7,048 bases of DNA, from NCBI GenBank assembly GCA_002422845.1, contig DITM01000061.1:1-7048 (forward strand), read 5' to 3'. A model generated the notes under the pieces. That model was not told the DNA's origin and did no database searches. It saw only the letters and a program-made list of their open reading frames with translations. Position numbers and translations under genes: made by a program. Below are positions 1 through 6,678 of this stretch, piece by piece; position 1 is the first letter of the stretch, and the number at the start of each line of letters is the position of its first letter. The DNA comes from Candidatus Paracaedibacteraceae bacterium UBA6184 (GTDB lineage: Bacteria; Pseudomonadota; Alphaproteobacteria; UBA6184).

Positions 1-2475
1 ATTCCGTCAAATACACAAAATATATCTGATAGATTGTCGCAGAGCAGCACTAGCACTGTGCTTCAGGGTCCACCAATAAACAGTTCATTTTTGGTTGGCC
101 AGCCCGGTAGTATATTTCGTCCAAATCCATCAGAATATAGGCCAACTCCTCCGTCATCAGATGATTTTGGTAATGGTGGTTATTTTAACTGGAATCTTTC
201 TCCTGTTCTTCAGGAATTTGAATACATAGGATTTAGCGAGCCACAAGAACCAGTTAGTCCTGGAAATTTGAACACGGATATAGGTGGTGGTTTTCAGGGG
301 TTTGGCAATGTTAAGGGTTCTGCAAAATTAAGTGGTGGTCGCGGAGTACCTGATTTACAGGTTCCAAATGCTGCGAATATAGCAGAAACTCTTCCGCGTG
401 TCACACAAGATAATGTTCATACGCTATTTCTCCCTCCTTTTAAATTAGATTTGGGTGGCGACGATTATTATTCTGTAAATTTATCATTTAATCCAATTGT
501 AGAAGTTAAAAAGGTTGCTAAAGACTTTGGACAGTGGGATGCATATCAGTGTAGGGTTTTTATACCTGAGTTTTTGGCCTTGCTTGCCTCAAACCACAAT
601 ACGGCAGAAGATTATTTTAATCTTACCCTGGTTCCTGATTGGGAACAATACGATGGATTTGTTACATATATTAAGGGTCTTTATGACGTTTTGGACCCAC
701 AAATAAAAGCAAAAACTTCTTTTCGACATTATTCGTTTAAGTATGACATGCCGATCAGTTTTGGAGACAGTCTCCCAACTAGAAACATAGAAATTGATAC
801 GGTTTATAATTATTATAATCCGGAATTTGAGGGAAGGGCGGAAGAACTACCAGAAAACAGTATTTCATCTCTTTATGATATATTCTCTTCTAAATCATAT
901 GACAGCAGATCGCAACAGTGTTCTTACCGCAGAAAAATTGTTTGTTTGGACAAATTAGTTGGAACAGAGCGTAATGTTTTATACGTTGCTGATGATTTAG
1001 AGGAGGTTGCGTTTATCAATTCAATAACAGAGGAATCGAGAATGGTTCCGTTTGGGTCGTTAATTAAACTACCAGTTAGATATTCTGGTTTTAATGCACT
1101 TTTGAAGAATAATTCTTTATTAACGAGAATGAGTTTGGATGTTTTTGATGGAATCGCCTCAAGAGACAGCGAGTTTGCCAATGTTGAAGGTGTTTACATT
1201 ACTGATTCAGTTAGATCTTTTGTTAAAAATTCTGTTTTTGTTGATGCCTCGTTGTGGTTAGAGGGGGTTAAAAAACAAAAGTTTAATTCGTTTGACTATG
1301 ACGGGTTTCCAGTTACTATTTATGATTTTGGACAACTCGGTAAAGATATTACACTGAACATTGATCGTGACTTGTCAATTTCGTCAAAGTCTATTTTGGC
1401 GGGTGCAACAGAGGACGAAATTAAGCCGCAACTAAATAAAGATATATTGGATTTTTGGAACCTAAAGCCAGAACATGCTAAGCGTTTTGGTTATTATATT
1501 CAAAAGAAAACAGACAATTTTGGTATTCAGAAGTTTTTGGCGGTTACCAGCCAGAGTTTTGACAGTACATTAAATTTATTTGATATGCAGGTTAAATTTG
1601 ATAAAAACTATAAATATATCGTAGATTCGGCTGAATCTTTTGTATCTACAGAATACTATTATGATGTTGATTTGGGCGGTAGGTCTTTAGATAAAAAGGA
1701 CGGAAGTATTTATTTTACGCTTTTTGTTAAAAACAAACTTGGAATATTGAATGTTCCTCTGGTCGAAAAAGAGGTCAAAATTATAGATTCTTTCCCGGTT
1801 TGTCCAGAGGTTTCGGTGGAACAGTATCGGGATAATAAACACGAATGTCTGTTTTTACTAAATTCTGGTGTTGGGGAGAAAAAAGAGAAATTTGTTGCAC
1901 TAAATGATAATGATTTGGCTATATTTAACGACTACAAAAACAAAGTGAGCGAAGAGATTATCAGTGGGTTAATCACATTTAAATCCGATGATCCAGCGAT
2001 TGGCTTTGAGGTTTATGGGTGTGACTTTTCTCCAAAGAGTTATTTGGATTTTTCCAAGATAGATTATGTAGACAACACCATAATGAACAATAATAATAAA
2101 ATAGTTGTGTCATCAAATTCGTTTAAGGTAAAACTTGACGATACAAAATTTTATTATTTCTTTTTTAGACAAATAGATGTTCACGGAAAACCGTCAAATC
2201 CGACAAATATATTTAAGATAAAATTTGATGATTTTTGTGAAAGGTCTGTTTTAACAACAGAGGTATTAACAGCAGAGGAAGTTTTTAACTCTAAAAAAGT
2301 GGTTAAAAATGTAAAAAACCTAAGAAGATATTTATTTGCGAAAACAAAAAATGAAATTATGCAGAATTTTGACTTGTGGGAAAAAGAGTATAGGTTCAAG
2401 TTGATTTCCAAAAAAACATTTAAAGAGTGTAACATTGACGTAAAATTTGTTGTGAAAAACGAAGATGTTTACTAA
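1..2475 (+). CDS. Large virion structural protein, 5'-partial
   Basis: The frame is open from the first base of the window to TAA at 2473-2475 (824 codons). A TTG at 34 is a possible start, but it has no Shine-Dalgarno and the frame stays open upstream of it, so the true start probably lies before the window. The first ~115 residues are rich in Pro, Gly, Ser and Asn, as in a flexible linker or arm. The middle is acidic and aromatic, rich in beta-prone Tyr/Phe/Asp. Near the C-terminus (about 1965-2235) there is a fibronectin/Ig-like segment ending in the block FRQIDVHGKPSNP, which I recognise from large structural proteins of marine myoviruses. The tail end (about 2374-2454) carries the basic RFKLISKKTFKECNIDV stretch that closes such proteins. 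Inferred role: a tail, baseplate or neck component of the virion. The exact virion location is unknown; the CDS is certain, the product class fairly sure. A 24-base gap separates it from the next gene, suggesting co-transcription. Confidence 0.82.
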   Translation: MPSNTQNISDRLSQSSTSTVLQGPPINSSFLVGQPGSIFRPNPSEYRPTPPSSDDFGNGGYFNWNLSPVLQEFEYIGFSEPQEPVSPGNLNTDIGGGFQGFGNVKGSAKLSGGRGVPDLQVPNAANIAETLPRVTQDNVHTLFLPPFKLDLGGDDYYSVNLSFNPIVEVKKVAKDFGQWDAYQCRVFIPEFLALLASNHNTAEDYFNLTLVPDWEQYDGFVTYIKGLYDVLDPQIKAKTSFRHYSFKYDMPISFGDSLPTRNIEIDTVYNYYNPEFEGRAEELPENSISSLYDIFSSKSYDSRSQQCSYRRKIVCLDKLVGTERNVLYVADDLEEVAFINSITEESRMVPFGSLIKLPVRYSGFNALLKNNSLLTRMSLDVFDGIASRDSEFANVEGVYITDSVRSFVKNSVFVDASLWLEGVKKQKFNSFDYDGFPVTIYDFGQLGKDITLNIDRDLSISSKSILAGATEDEIKPQLNKDILDFWNLKPEHAKRFGYYIQKKTDNFGIQKFLAVTSQSFDSTLNLFDMQVKFDKNYKYIVDSAESFVSTEYYYDVDLGGRSLDKKDGSIYFTLFVKNKLGILNVPLVEKEVKIIDSFPVCPEVSVEQYRDNKHECLFLLNSGVGEKKEKFVALNDNDLAIFNDYKNKVSEEIISGLITFKSDDPAIGFEVYGCDFSPKSYLDFSKIDYVDNTIMNNNNKIVVSSNSFKVKLDDTKFYYFFFRQIDVHGKPSNPTNIFKIKFDDFCERSVLTTEVLTAEEVFNSKKVVKNVKNLRRYLFAKTKNEIMQNFDLWEKEYRFKLISKKTFKECNIDVKFVVKNEDVY

Positions 2476-2499
2476 TTATGTGTGAAGTGAGGTACTTTA

Positions 2500-3435
2500 A
2501 TGTCATTTTTAGATAATAGTGGCGATGTAATTCTGGATGCGGTTCTGACTGATTTAGGTAGAATGCGGTTAGCAAAGGGTGATGGAAGTTTTCGACCCAC
2601 CAAATTTGCGCTGTCTGACGATGAGATTAATTACGAGGACTATGACCTGACTCAACCATCAGCGACTCGCGACACGCAGATTTTGATGACGCCTATTTTA
2701 GAGGCCGCAACAAACAACTCTGTGTCAATGTTATATAAACTTTTGTCAATTAATAGACAGGACTTGTTATATCTCCCTGTTGTTAAGGTGAATGATTCAG
2801 AACAGCCATATTGCACAAATGTTGGATACGGATTCGCTCCAGGTTCTATTGTGTATGTTGTCACCGTTGACTCAGGCTCTACAATTGAGTTCGTTGAAAC
2901 CTCTGGTGGTGCGTCTGTTGAAGGTGTTTTGGCCGGGAAGACGGGTACAAACGGCAAGTGGATTCGATTAGATCAGGGCATTGACTCTACTGAGATTTCA
3001 CCAGAGATTCCAATTGATGGGACTTTGGTTGAGACGCAGTATCAAGTTCAGTTGGACGCTAGATTTGGCTCGATTATGAGTGCGAAGTCTAATGTTGCAG
3101 CCCCTGTTCCGTCTTATGTTGATGATGATTATATCGCGAATTACTTTTTTACAGTTGCAGATACAAATTACGTTGAGGTGAACACAAATATTGAAAGTGG
3201 TAGTAATGAAGTGATTTCTGGGCCGCGCGGTACAAAACTAATGTTGCGAGTTAAGGCGTCTCTCGATCTTGCCACAAATGATTACTTGTTCACTACATTG
3301 GGCACCACAGATTCTTGGACTGGTAAGTCTGGCGTGGCATCAAATGTTTATGTAATTGATACCTTTATTAGGGTGATCGGCGTCACAACTGGTTATTCTA
3401 TTGATATTCCTATTAAGTTCGTTAGAATTCAGTAA
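2500..3435 (+). CDS. Virion structural protein, 'SFLDNSGD' family
   Basis: This 311-residue protein starts at ATG 2500 behind a good Shine-Dalgarno (GTGAGG, 2487-2492, 7-base spacer). The N-terminus MSFLDNSGDVILDAVLTD, followed by GRMRLAKGDGSFRPTKFALSDDEINY (residues 20-45), is a block I recognise from structural proteins of T4-like marine phages. Other family-like blocks are INRQDLLYLP (84-93), a SPEIPIDGTLVETQY stretch (167-181), SGPRGTKL (240-247) and a C-terminal VIGVTTGYSIDIPIKFV (292-308). There is no signal peptide, membrane segment or catalytic motif. Residues ~95-160 form a Gly/Ser/Thr/Val-rich, probably all-beta section. The position between two other structural genes supports a particle component, possibly tail or neck, but the exact place in the virion is not known to me. 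It is separated from the next gene by 14 bases. Confidence 0.85.
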   Translation: MSFLDNSGDVILDAVLTDLGRMRLAKGDGSFRPTKFALSDDEINYEDYDLTQPSATRDTQILMTPILEAATNNSVSMLYKLLSINRQDLLYLPVVKVNDSEQPYCTNVGYGFAPGSIVYVVTVDSGSTIEFVETSGGASVEGVLAGKTGTNGKWIRLDQGIDSTEISPEIPIDGTLVETQYQVQLDARFGSIMSAKSNVAAPVPSYVDDDYIANYFFTVADTNYVEVNTNIESGSNEVISGPRGTKLMLRVKASLDLATNDYLFTTLGTTDSWTGKSGVASNVYVIDTFIRVIGVTTGYSIDIPIKFVRIQ

Positions 3436-3449
3436 TTAGAGGGTGAATA

Positions 3450-4769
3450 ATGGCTTCTACTTTTAAAAATTTATCTTCTTCTGATGTGGCAAATAGTCGT
3501 TCATTACTACACGAGTCTTTGACGGTTGCTGGCGCTATTGTGTGGGACACGTATCCGTCTGCTAGTGTGTATCCGGCAAACGACAATGTGCAAAATTTGT
3601 ATTCTGAAATGGCGCAGCAAATTTATGACTATTCGATTACAAATGCTGCCGCGAATCATATTTTTGACTTTACACTAGGCGTACACGCCGATTCTGCTTC
3701 ATTTTTTGATGTGCTTCATGTTCCCGCTGGAACATATGATGATACACGAGATGCTAACGCGGCAAAACGTAAAGCGATGTATAATTTACTCGCCCAGCGT
3801 TTGTGTGGTTTTGGGGTTGATGGCACGATTCTAAAGTTTGATGCAGATGGCGATTTTTCTGGCACGTTAACAGACAAGTACGAAGAAGTGATGGCTATTA
3901 CTTTGTCTCGTTTGGTTTACAAAGATGAGATTAAAAAGGGTTCGTTTCAATTGCAGTTGGCGTTGAATCCAAATGGATATGACAATACTGTCGGTTCAGA
4001 AACTGATCCGGACGATACATTTATGTGGAACGGAGCAAATGTATCGTCATCTGTTTTGACAATTGATGATGTTGGGGCGGATACTGATTATAAAGTGAAT
4101 TCTCCTGCTGGTGAGTATGGAATTTTGTATGCGACTCAGCCAACCGGCGCGAACAATTTAATTTTAGATGTTACAGTTACTCCGAACCCCGGCGACCGTG
4201 CGGCTGTTGGACTTATTTTTTATCAGGCCGGAATTATTATTTTAAACCCATATTTGTTTGAATTCTATGATGTTGCGACTTCTCCAAAAGGGCTGTTAAA
4301 CAGTTCAGGTGGAACAACCGGCGACTTTAAAATGTTGTTTGATGCGGCTAGTTTTCCGAAATATGCGGCAGCGGATGTTAATCCAGCAACATTCCTTGTT
4401 GTTACAGATTTTATGCAGGGCTATGGCACTACTACACCCGGTGATGACAATTTAACAATCTCTCAATTCTGTGATGCATTAAGACAGCGTATCTATTCTA
4501 TCACGTTCCAGAATAGCACAGAGTTAAACTCAACGATTTACTTCTGCCGAGTCAACCATAACGAGTTTAACTATTCGTCAAATCCTTCATATTTGGATGG
4601 TAGCAAGATTCGCGTCAAGACGAACTCTATGGATGCGCCAGTGTCTTATATTACTGGTATTGGTCTATATAGCGCAAACAACGAATTACTTGCCACTGCT
4701 AAACTATCAGAACCTGTGAAGAAGTCTACTGATGTGGACATGACACTTCGTGTTCGTCTTGACTACTAA
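3450..4769 (+). CDS. Virion structural protein, 'TLLHE' family
   Basis: This 439-residue protein starts at ATG 3450 after the strong Shine-Dalgarno AGAGGG (3438-3443, 6-base spacer). I recognise it as a member of a structural protein family of T4-like marine phages. The landmarks are FKNLSSSDVANSRSLLHE (5-22), ANHIFDFTLG (68-77), a LYN/AQ-like stretch around 110-117, FDADGD (130-135), KDEIKKGSFQLQL (158-170), YKVNSPAGEYGILY (214-227), GLIFYQAGIIIL (254-265), and a highly conserved end from RIYSITFQNSTELNSTIYFC (347-366) through FNYSSNPSYL (373-382) and ITGIGLYSANNELLATAKL (401-419). It is Gly/Asp/Ser-rich, has no signal peptide or membrane helix, and looks all-beta. Location in the particle is inferred only from neighbours (tail, neck or baseplate). 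The downstream gene appears to be a diverged relative. Alternative function is unlikely given the density of family blocks. Confidence 0.87.
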   Translation: MASTFKNLSSSDVANSRSLLHESLTVAGAIVWDTYPSASVYPANDNVQNLYSEMAQQIYDYSITNAAANHIFDFTLGVHADSASFFDVLHVPAGTYDDTRDANAAKRKAMYNLLAQRLCGFGVDGTILKFDADGDFSGTLTDKYEEVMAITLSRLVYKDEIKKGSFQLQLALNPNGYDNTVGSETDPDDTFMWNGANVSSSVLTIDDVGADTDYKVNSPAGEYGILYATQPTGANNLILDVTVTPNPGDRAAVGLIFYQAGIIILNPYLFEFYDVATSPKGLLNSSGGTTGDFKMLFDAASFPKYAAADVNPATFLVVTDFMQGYGTTTPGDDNLTISQFCDALRQRIYSITFQNSTELNSTIYFCRVNHNEFNYSSNPSYLDGSKIRVKTNSMDAPVSYITGIGLYSANNELLATAKLSEPVKKSTDVDMTLRVRLDY

Positions 4770-4778
4770 TGCGAAACC

Positions 4779-5699
4779 ATGTTAAACAATATCCTGCTAA
4801 ACGATAAAAGTTATACATTTAACAGATTTTTTAGTCATAATTTATACGCCTATCCAAATCCACAAATTTATCATTATGTATCTTCGGTAGATGCGCTGAC
4901 TTGCACTTACTCTGTGGCAAGGCGCGAATTATACTCATTAAAGAATTATATTGACAAAAATAAAATGCGCAATGCTGCGTTTGATTTCTCAACACTGATC
5001 ACAAGTGAAGTAAAACTGATTTGTTTGTCTACCAAGATTATTAACGAGGGGCTTAAGCGTGGTGGTGTAACACTGCGATTTATACAGAATAATATAGTAA
5101 TTAGCGAGTTAAGCGACACCAACTCAGATGGTGTATTATTGCAGACAGTTGGGCCAATTGCGCATGATGGTGAGGCTGCTGGGCTGGTTTTATACGAGTT
5201 TGGCATGATTATTTTGTTCGCAACGTGGGATTTAAGCGTAGTTCAAGAAAACTTTCGCAGTATGCTTGCTAATTATGATGTGTTGCCGTTTGCGTATGAT
5301 GATGCGCCATGCAACCCTAAATGGGTTCACTTCGCGACAGTTGGCAACTCAGGTTCAAATACATGTCCATTGAGTGTTTTTGAGATGGATATAGAAACGG
5401 TCAGTAACGTATATAAAATGACGTTTTTTGTGGATATTGAAGATAAGAACTGGTCTAATAATCCTACTTTTCACCCGAGAGGGGGTGGTGTTTCCTTTGG
5501 CCGAAACTTCGTTCGCGAAGAAAATGACGCATTGGGTACTGGGCTAAACGTAGTTGAAAGCGACAATAAAAAGGTTGTTTTAAGTAGTGTTGATATGTAT
5601 GATAACTTCTTCAGAAAAGTAGGTAGTCTACGTTTAGCCCAACCTCTTATTTTAGACAAAAATTCAAAATATAAGTTAAAAATTGAAATTGATTGTTAG
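4779..5699 (+). CDS. Structural protein, diverged relative of upstream gene
   Basis: This 306-residue protein starts at ATG 4779, 9 bases after the previous stop. No clear Shine-Dalgarno precedes it (GCGAAACC), so translation may depend on coupling to the gene before. By eye it aligns with the 439-residue protein just upstream. SEVKLICLSTKIINEGLKRG (76-95) matches EEVMAITLSRLVYKDEIKKG; EAAGLVLYEFGMIIL (132-146) matches AAVGLIFYQAGIIIL; EDKNWSNNPTF (221-231) matches NHNEFNYSSNPSY; and a VDMYDNFFRKVGSLRLAQPL stretch (271-290) matches IGLYSANNELLATAKLSEPV. It lacks most of the ~80-residue N-terminal domain of its neighbour and has its own aromatic N-terminus (NRFFSHNLYAYPNPQIYHY, 15-33). Known marine T4-like phages often have a second protein carrying a G-x-IFY-x-x-G motif at this place. 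Role inferred: virion component, perhaps partnering the upstream protein. The C-terminal coding region holds a perfect 14-bp inverted repeat. Confidence 0.82.
   Translation: MLNNILLNDKSYTFNRFFSHNLYAYPNPQIYHYVSSVDALTCTYSVARRELYSLKNYIDKNKMRNAAFDFSTLITSEVKLICLSTKIINEGLKRGGVTLRFIQNNIVISELSDTNSDGVLLQTVGPIAHDGEAAGLVLYEFGMIILFATWDLSVVQENFRSMLANYDVLPFAYDDAPCNPKWVHFATVGNSGSNTCPLSVFEMDIETVSNVYKMTFFVDIEDKNWSNNPTFHPRGGGVSFGRNFVREENDALGTGLNVVESDNKKVVLSSVDMYDNFFRKVGSLRLAQPLILDKNSKYKLKIEIDC
5540..5641. repeat. Perfect 14-bp inverted repeat within structural gene
   Basis: The left arm TGGGCTAAACGTAG (5540-5553) is the exact reverse complement of the right arm CTACGTTTAGCCCA (5628-5641), with a 74-base spacer. 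The arms encode unrelated residues in different codon phases (Gly-Leu-Asn-Val and Leu-Arg-Leu-Ala), so protein similarity does not explain the match. In the transcript they could pair into a long-range stem closing a 74-base loop about 60-160 bases before the gene's stop. No T-run follows, so it does not look like a standard intrinsic terminator. Function unknown. Confidence 0.75.
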
Positions 5700-5711
5700 G
5701 CTTGGTGTTTG

Positions 5712-6332
5712 ATGACTTTTGCAACTTTGGGTCTTGATGTGTCGAGTGTTGCGATAGGCGTGTCTGTTATTGATGCGCAAACAAAAGAGATACTGATTAA
5801 AGATGTAATTGAATTAGGTGGGATGGAGTGGCATGACCGTATTCCGAAGACATACGAATATTTCAAAAATATGTTATTTATGGACATAAAGATCATCCAG
5901 ATTTATATTGAGGAGCCGCTGACCAAGACTACTGACTCGTATTCGGCATTCCATACGTCGGCAGTACTTCAGATGTGGGCCGGGGCGGTTATGGGAATAT
6001 GTACAGGTATCTTTGGTGTGATCCCTAGGTTTATCAATGTGCGTACTGCGCGGGCATTTTATAAGATTCCAAGTGCAAAGTCTGATACCTTGACACATCA
6101 GAAGAAGGAATTTGAGGCCAAGGAGAACGTGTTCAAGTTTTTGGCTGAGAGTCGCGGATATGCGCTGACCAAGGAACTGAATCGAGTTGGCAATGTGAAG
6201 CCGACGACTTATGATAAGACAGACGCGCTATTAATTGCGTTGGCTGGGAGTGAAGGCTGTGAATCTAAAGAGTTTGTGGGAGTTAGTAAAAGTGAAAAAG
6301 ATCGTAAACTTGCTAAAAAACTTCGCAAGTGA
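5712..6332 (+). CDS. RuvC-like Holliday junction resolvase
   Basis: This is a 206-residue protein when read from ATG 5712; a TTG at 5709 in the same frame would add one residue and is less likely. The spacing to the previous stop is 12 bases and the Shine-Dalgarno is weak (AGG at 5698-5700). The fold is RNase H-like. The first strand LGLDVSSVAIGVSVID carries Asp9, the strand IYIEEPL carries Glu67/Glu68, and the C-terminal helix YDKTDALLIAL carries Asp168 and Asp171. The D-x-x-D spacing matches the last two catalytic acids of E. coli RuvC (Asp138, Asp141), and the first two match Asp7 and Glu66, so the metal-binding tetrad seems complete. Expected reaction: Mg-dependent nicking of four-way and other branched DNA in the cytoplasm. 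In a phage this would replace a T4 gp49-type endonuclease in clearing branches before packaging. The protein ends in a Lys/Arg-rich tail (193-206), possibly DNA-binding. The call is confident at superfamily level; precise substrate is inferred. Confidence 0.87.
   Translation: MTFATLGLDVSSVAIGVSVIDAQTKEILIKDVIELGGMEWHDRIPKTYEYFKNMLFMDIKIIQIYIEEPLTKTTDSYSAFHTSAVLQMWAGAVMGICTGIFGVIPRFINVRTARAFYKIPSAKSDTLTHQKKEFEAKENVFKFLAESRGYALTKELNRVGNVKPTTYDKTDALLIALAGSEGCESKEFVGVSKSEKDRKLAKKLRK
6278..6282 (+). promoter_or_regulatory. Ribosome binding site inside resolvase gene
   Basis: GGGAG lies 9 bases before GTG 6292 and is the best Shine-Dalgarno near the 5' end of the small coiled-coil membrane gene. 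It decides in favour of GTG 6292 over TTG 6235 (deep inside the resolvase, giving an extra 19-residue leader) and over TTG 6310 (no purine-rich site upstream). Confidence 0.55.
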
Positions 6333-6678
6333 GTACAAAGTAATTTTATTGACACTTGGTGTGATTGTGCTGTCGTCCGGGCTGTTGTTTCAGTATTGCG
6401 AGACACAGCGTCTTAAAAGTGACCTAGATGCCAAGGCTCAGCAGTTTGAGAAAGATAAAAAGACACTTAATTCTGGGTACTCTCAGATTATAGAAGAGAT
6501 TAAGAGAATTGACAAAGAGTATGCGGATAAGTTAGACAAAGTAAAAATGCAGTTCGCCGTTGATCAAGAAGAACTTGAAGAGAATATTAAAAAAGATATG
6601 AAAGAGTTGTCAAAAGACTTTGTAAAGATGGGCGAATTGCTCAAGATGTTGGGGTTTGAAGATGTTACGCAACGTTAG
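6292..6678 (+). CDS. N-anchored coiled-coil membrane protein, i-spanin-like
   Basis: Read from GTG 6292 this is a 128-residue protein. Its start overlaps the end of the resolvase by 41 bases in another frame. Residues 1-15 are basic and amphipathic (MKKIVNLLKNFASEYK). Residues ~17-35 (VILLTLGVIVLSSGLLFQY) form one transmembrane helix. The remaining ~90 residues are Lys/Glu/Asp-rich with regularly spaced Leu/Ile/Val/Met and almost no Gly or Pro, typical of a long coiled coil. The positive N-terminus suggests N-in with the coiled coil in the periplasm. This architecture and length fit the inner-membrane subunit of two-component spanins, which disrupts the outer membrane at lysis, and would imply a Gram-negative host. 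No sequence motif proves this. Other possibilities are a superinfection or injection-related membrane protein. The downstream gene overlaps by 17 bases, which resembles spanin pairs, but that partner is not a lipoprotein. Confidence 0.7.
   Translation: MKKIVNLLKNFASEYKVILLTLGVIVLSSGLLFQYCETQRLKSDLDAKAQQFEKDKKTLNSGYSQIIEEIKRIDKEYADKLDKVKMQFAVDQEELEENIKKDMKELSKDFVKMGELLKMLGFEDVTQR
6651..6654 (+). promoter_or_regulatory. Ribosome binding site for secreted membrane protein
   Basis: GGGG sits 7 bases before ATG 6662, inside the 3' end of the coiled-coil gene. It supports ATG 6662 as the start, which places the basic residue and hydrophobic core of the signal peptide directly at the N-terminus. 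Overlap of the two reading frames suggests translational coupling. Confidence 0.45.

Noticed and set aside
34..36. TTG as the true start of the large structural gene.
   Set aside because: No Shine-Dalgarno upstream and the frame remains open to the window edge, so the gene more likely begins upstream.
924..1181. Minus-strand open frame of 85 residues opposite the large structural gene.
   Set aside because: Shadow of a confident coding region; no recognisable domain, and all other genes are on the + strand.
2085..2105. AAT-rich run (aacaataataataaaata) as a microsatellite-type repeat.
   Set aside because: Only a few units, encodes an Asn-rich loop, and fits the local base composition.
2476..2499. 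Possible promoter or terminator between the first two genes.
   Set aside because: The 24-base gap contains only a ribosome binding site; no hairpin with T-run and no TATAAATA-like element.
5507..5520. Small hairpin CTTCG-TTCG-CGAAG with a UUCG loop inside the 306-residue gene.
   Set aside because: Only 5 bp of stem, in coding sequence, with no T-run and a G-C rather than the extra-stable C-G closing pair; easily a chance event.
5874..6098. Minus-strand open frame of 74 residues, rich in Cys, His and Arg, opposite the resolvase.
   Set aside because: Lies wholly opposite a well-supported gene, has no family resemblance, and its composition is what the complement of that coding sequence would give.
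6235..6291. Longer form of the coiled-coil membrane protein starting at TTG 6235.
   Set aside because: It would put 19 unlikely residues before the basic N-terminus and deepen the overlap with the resolvase to 98 bases; GTG 6292 has the better ribosome binding site.
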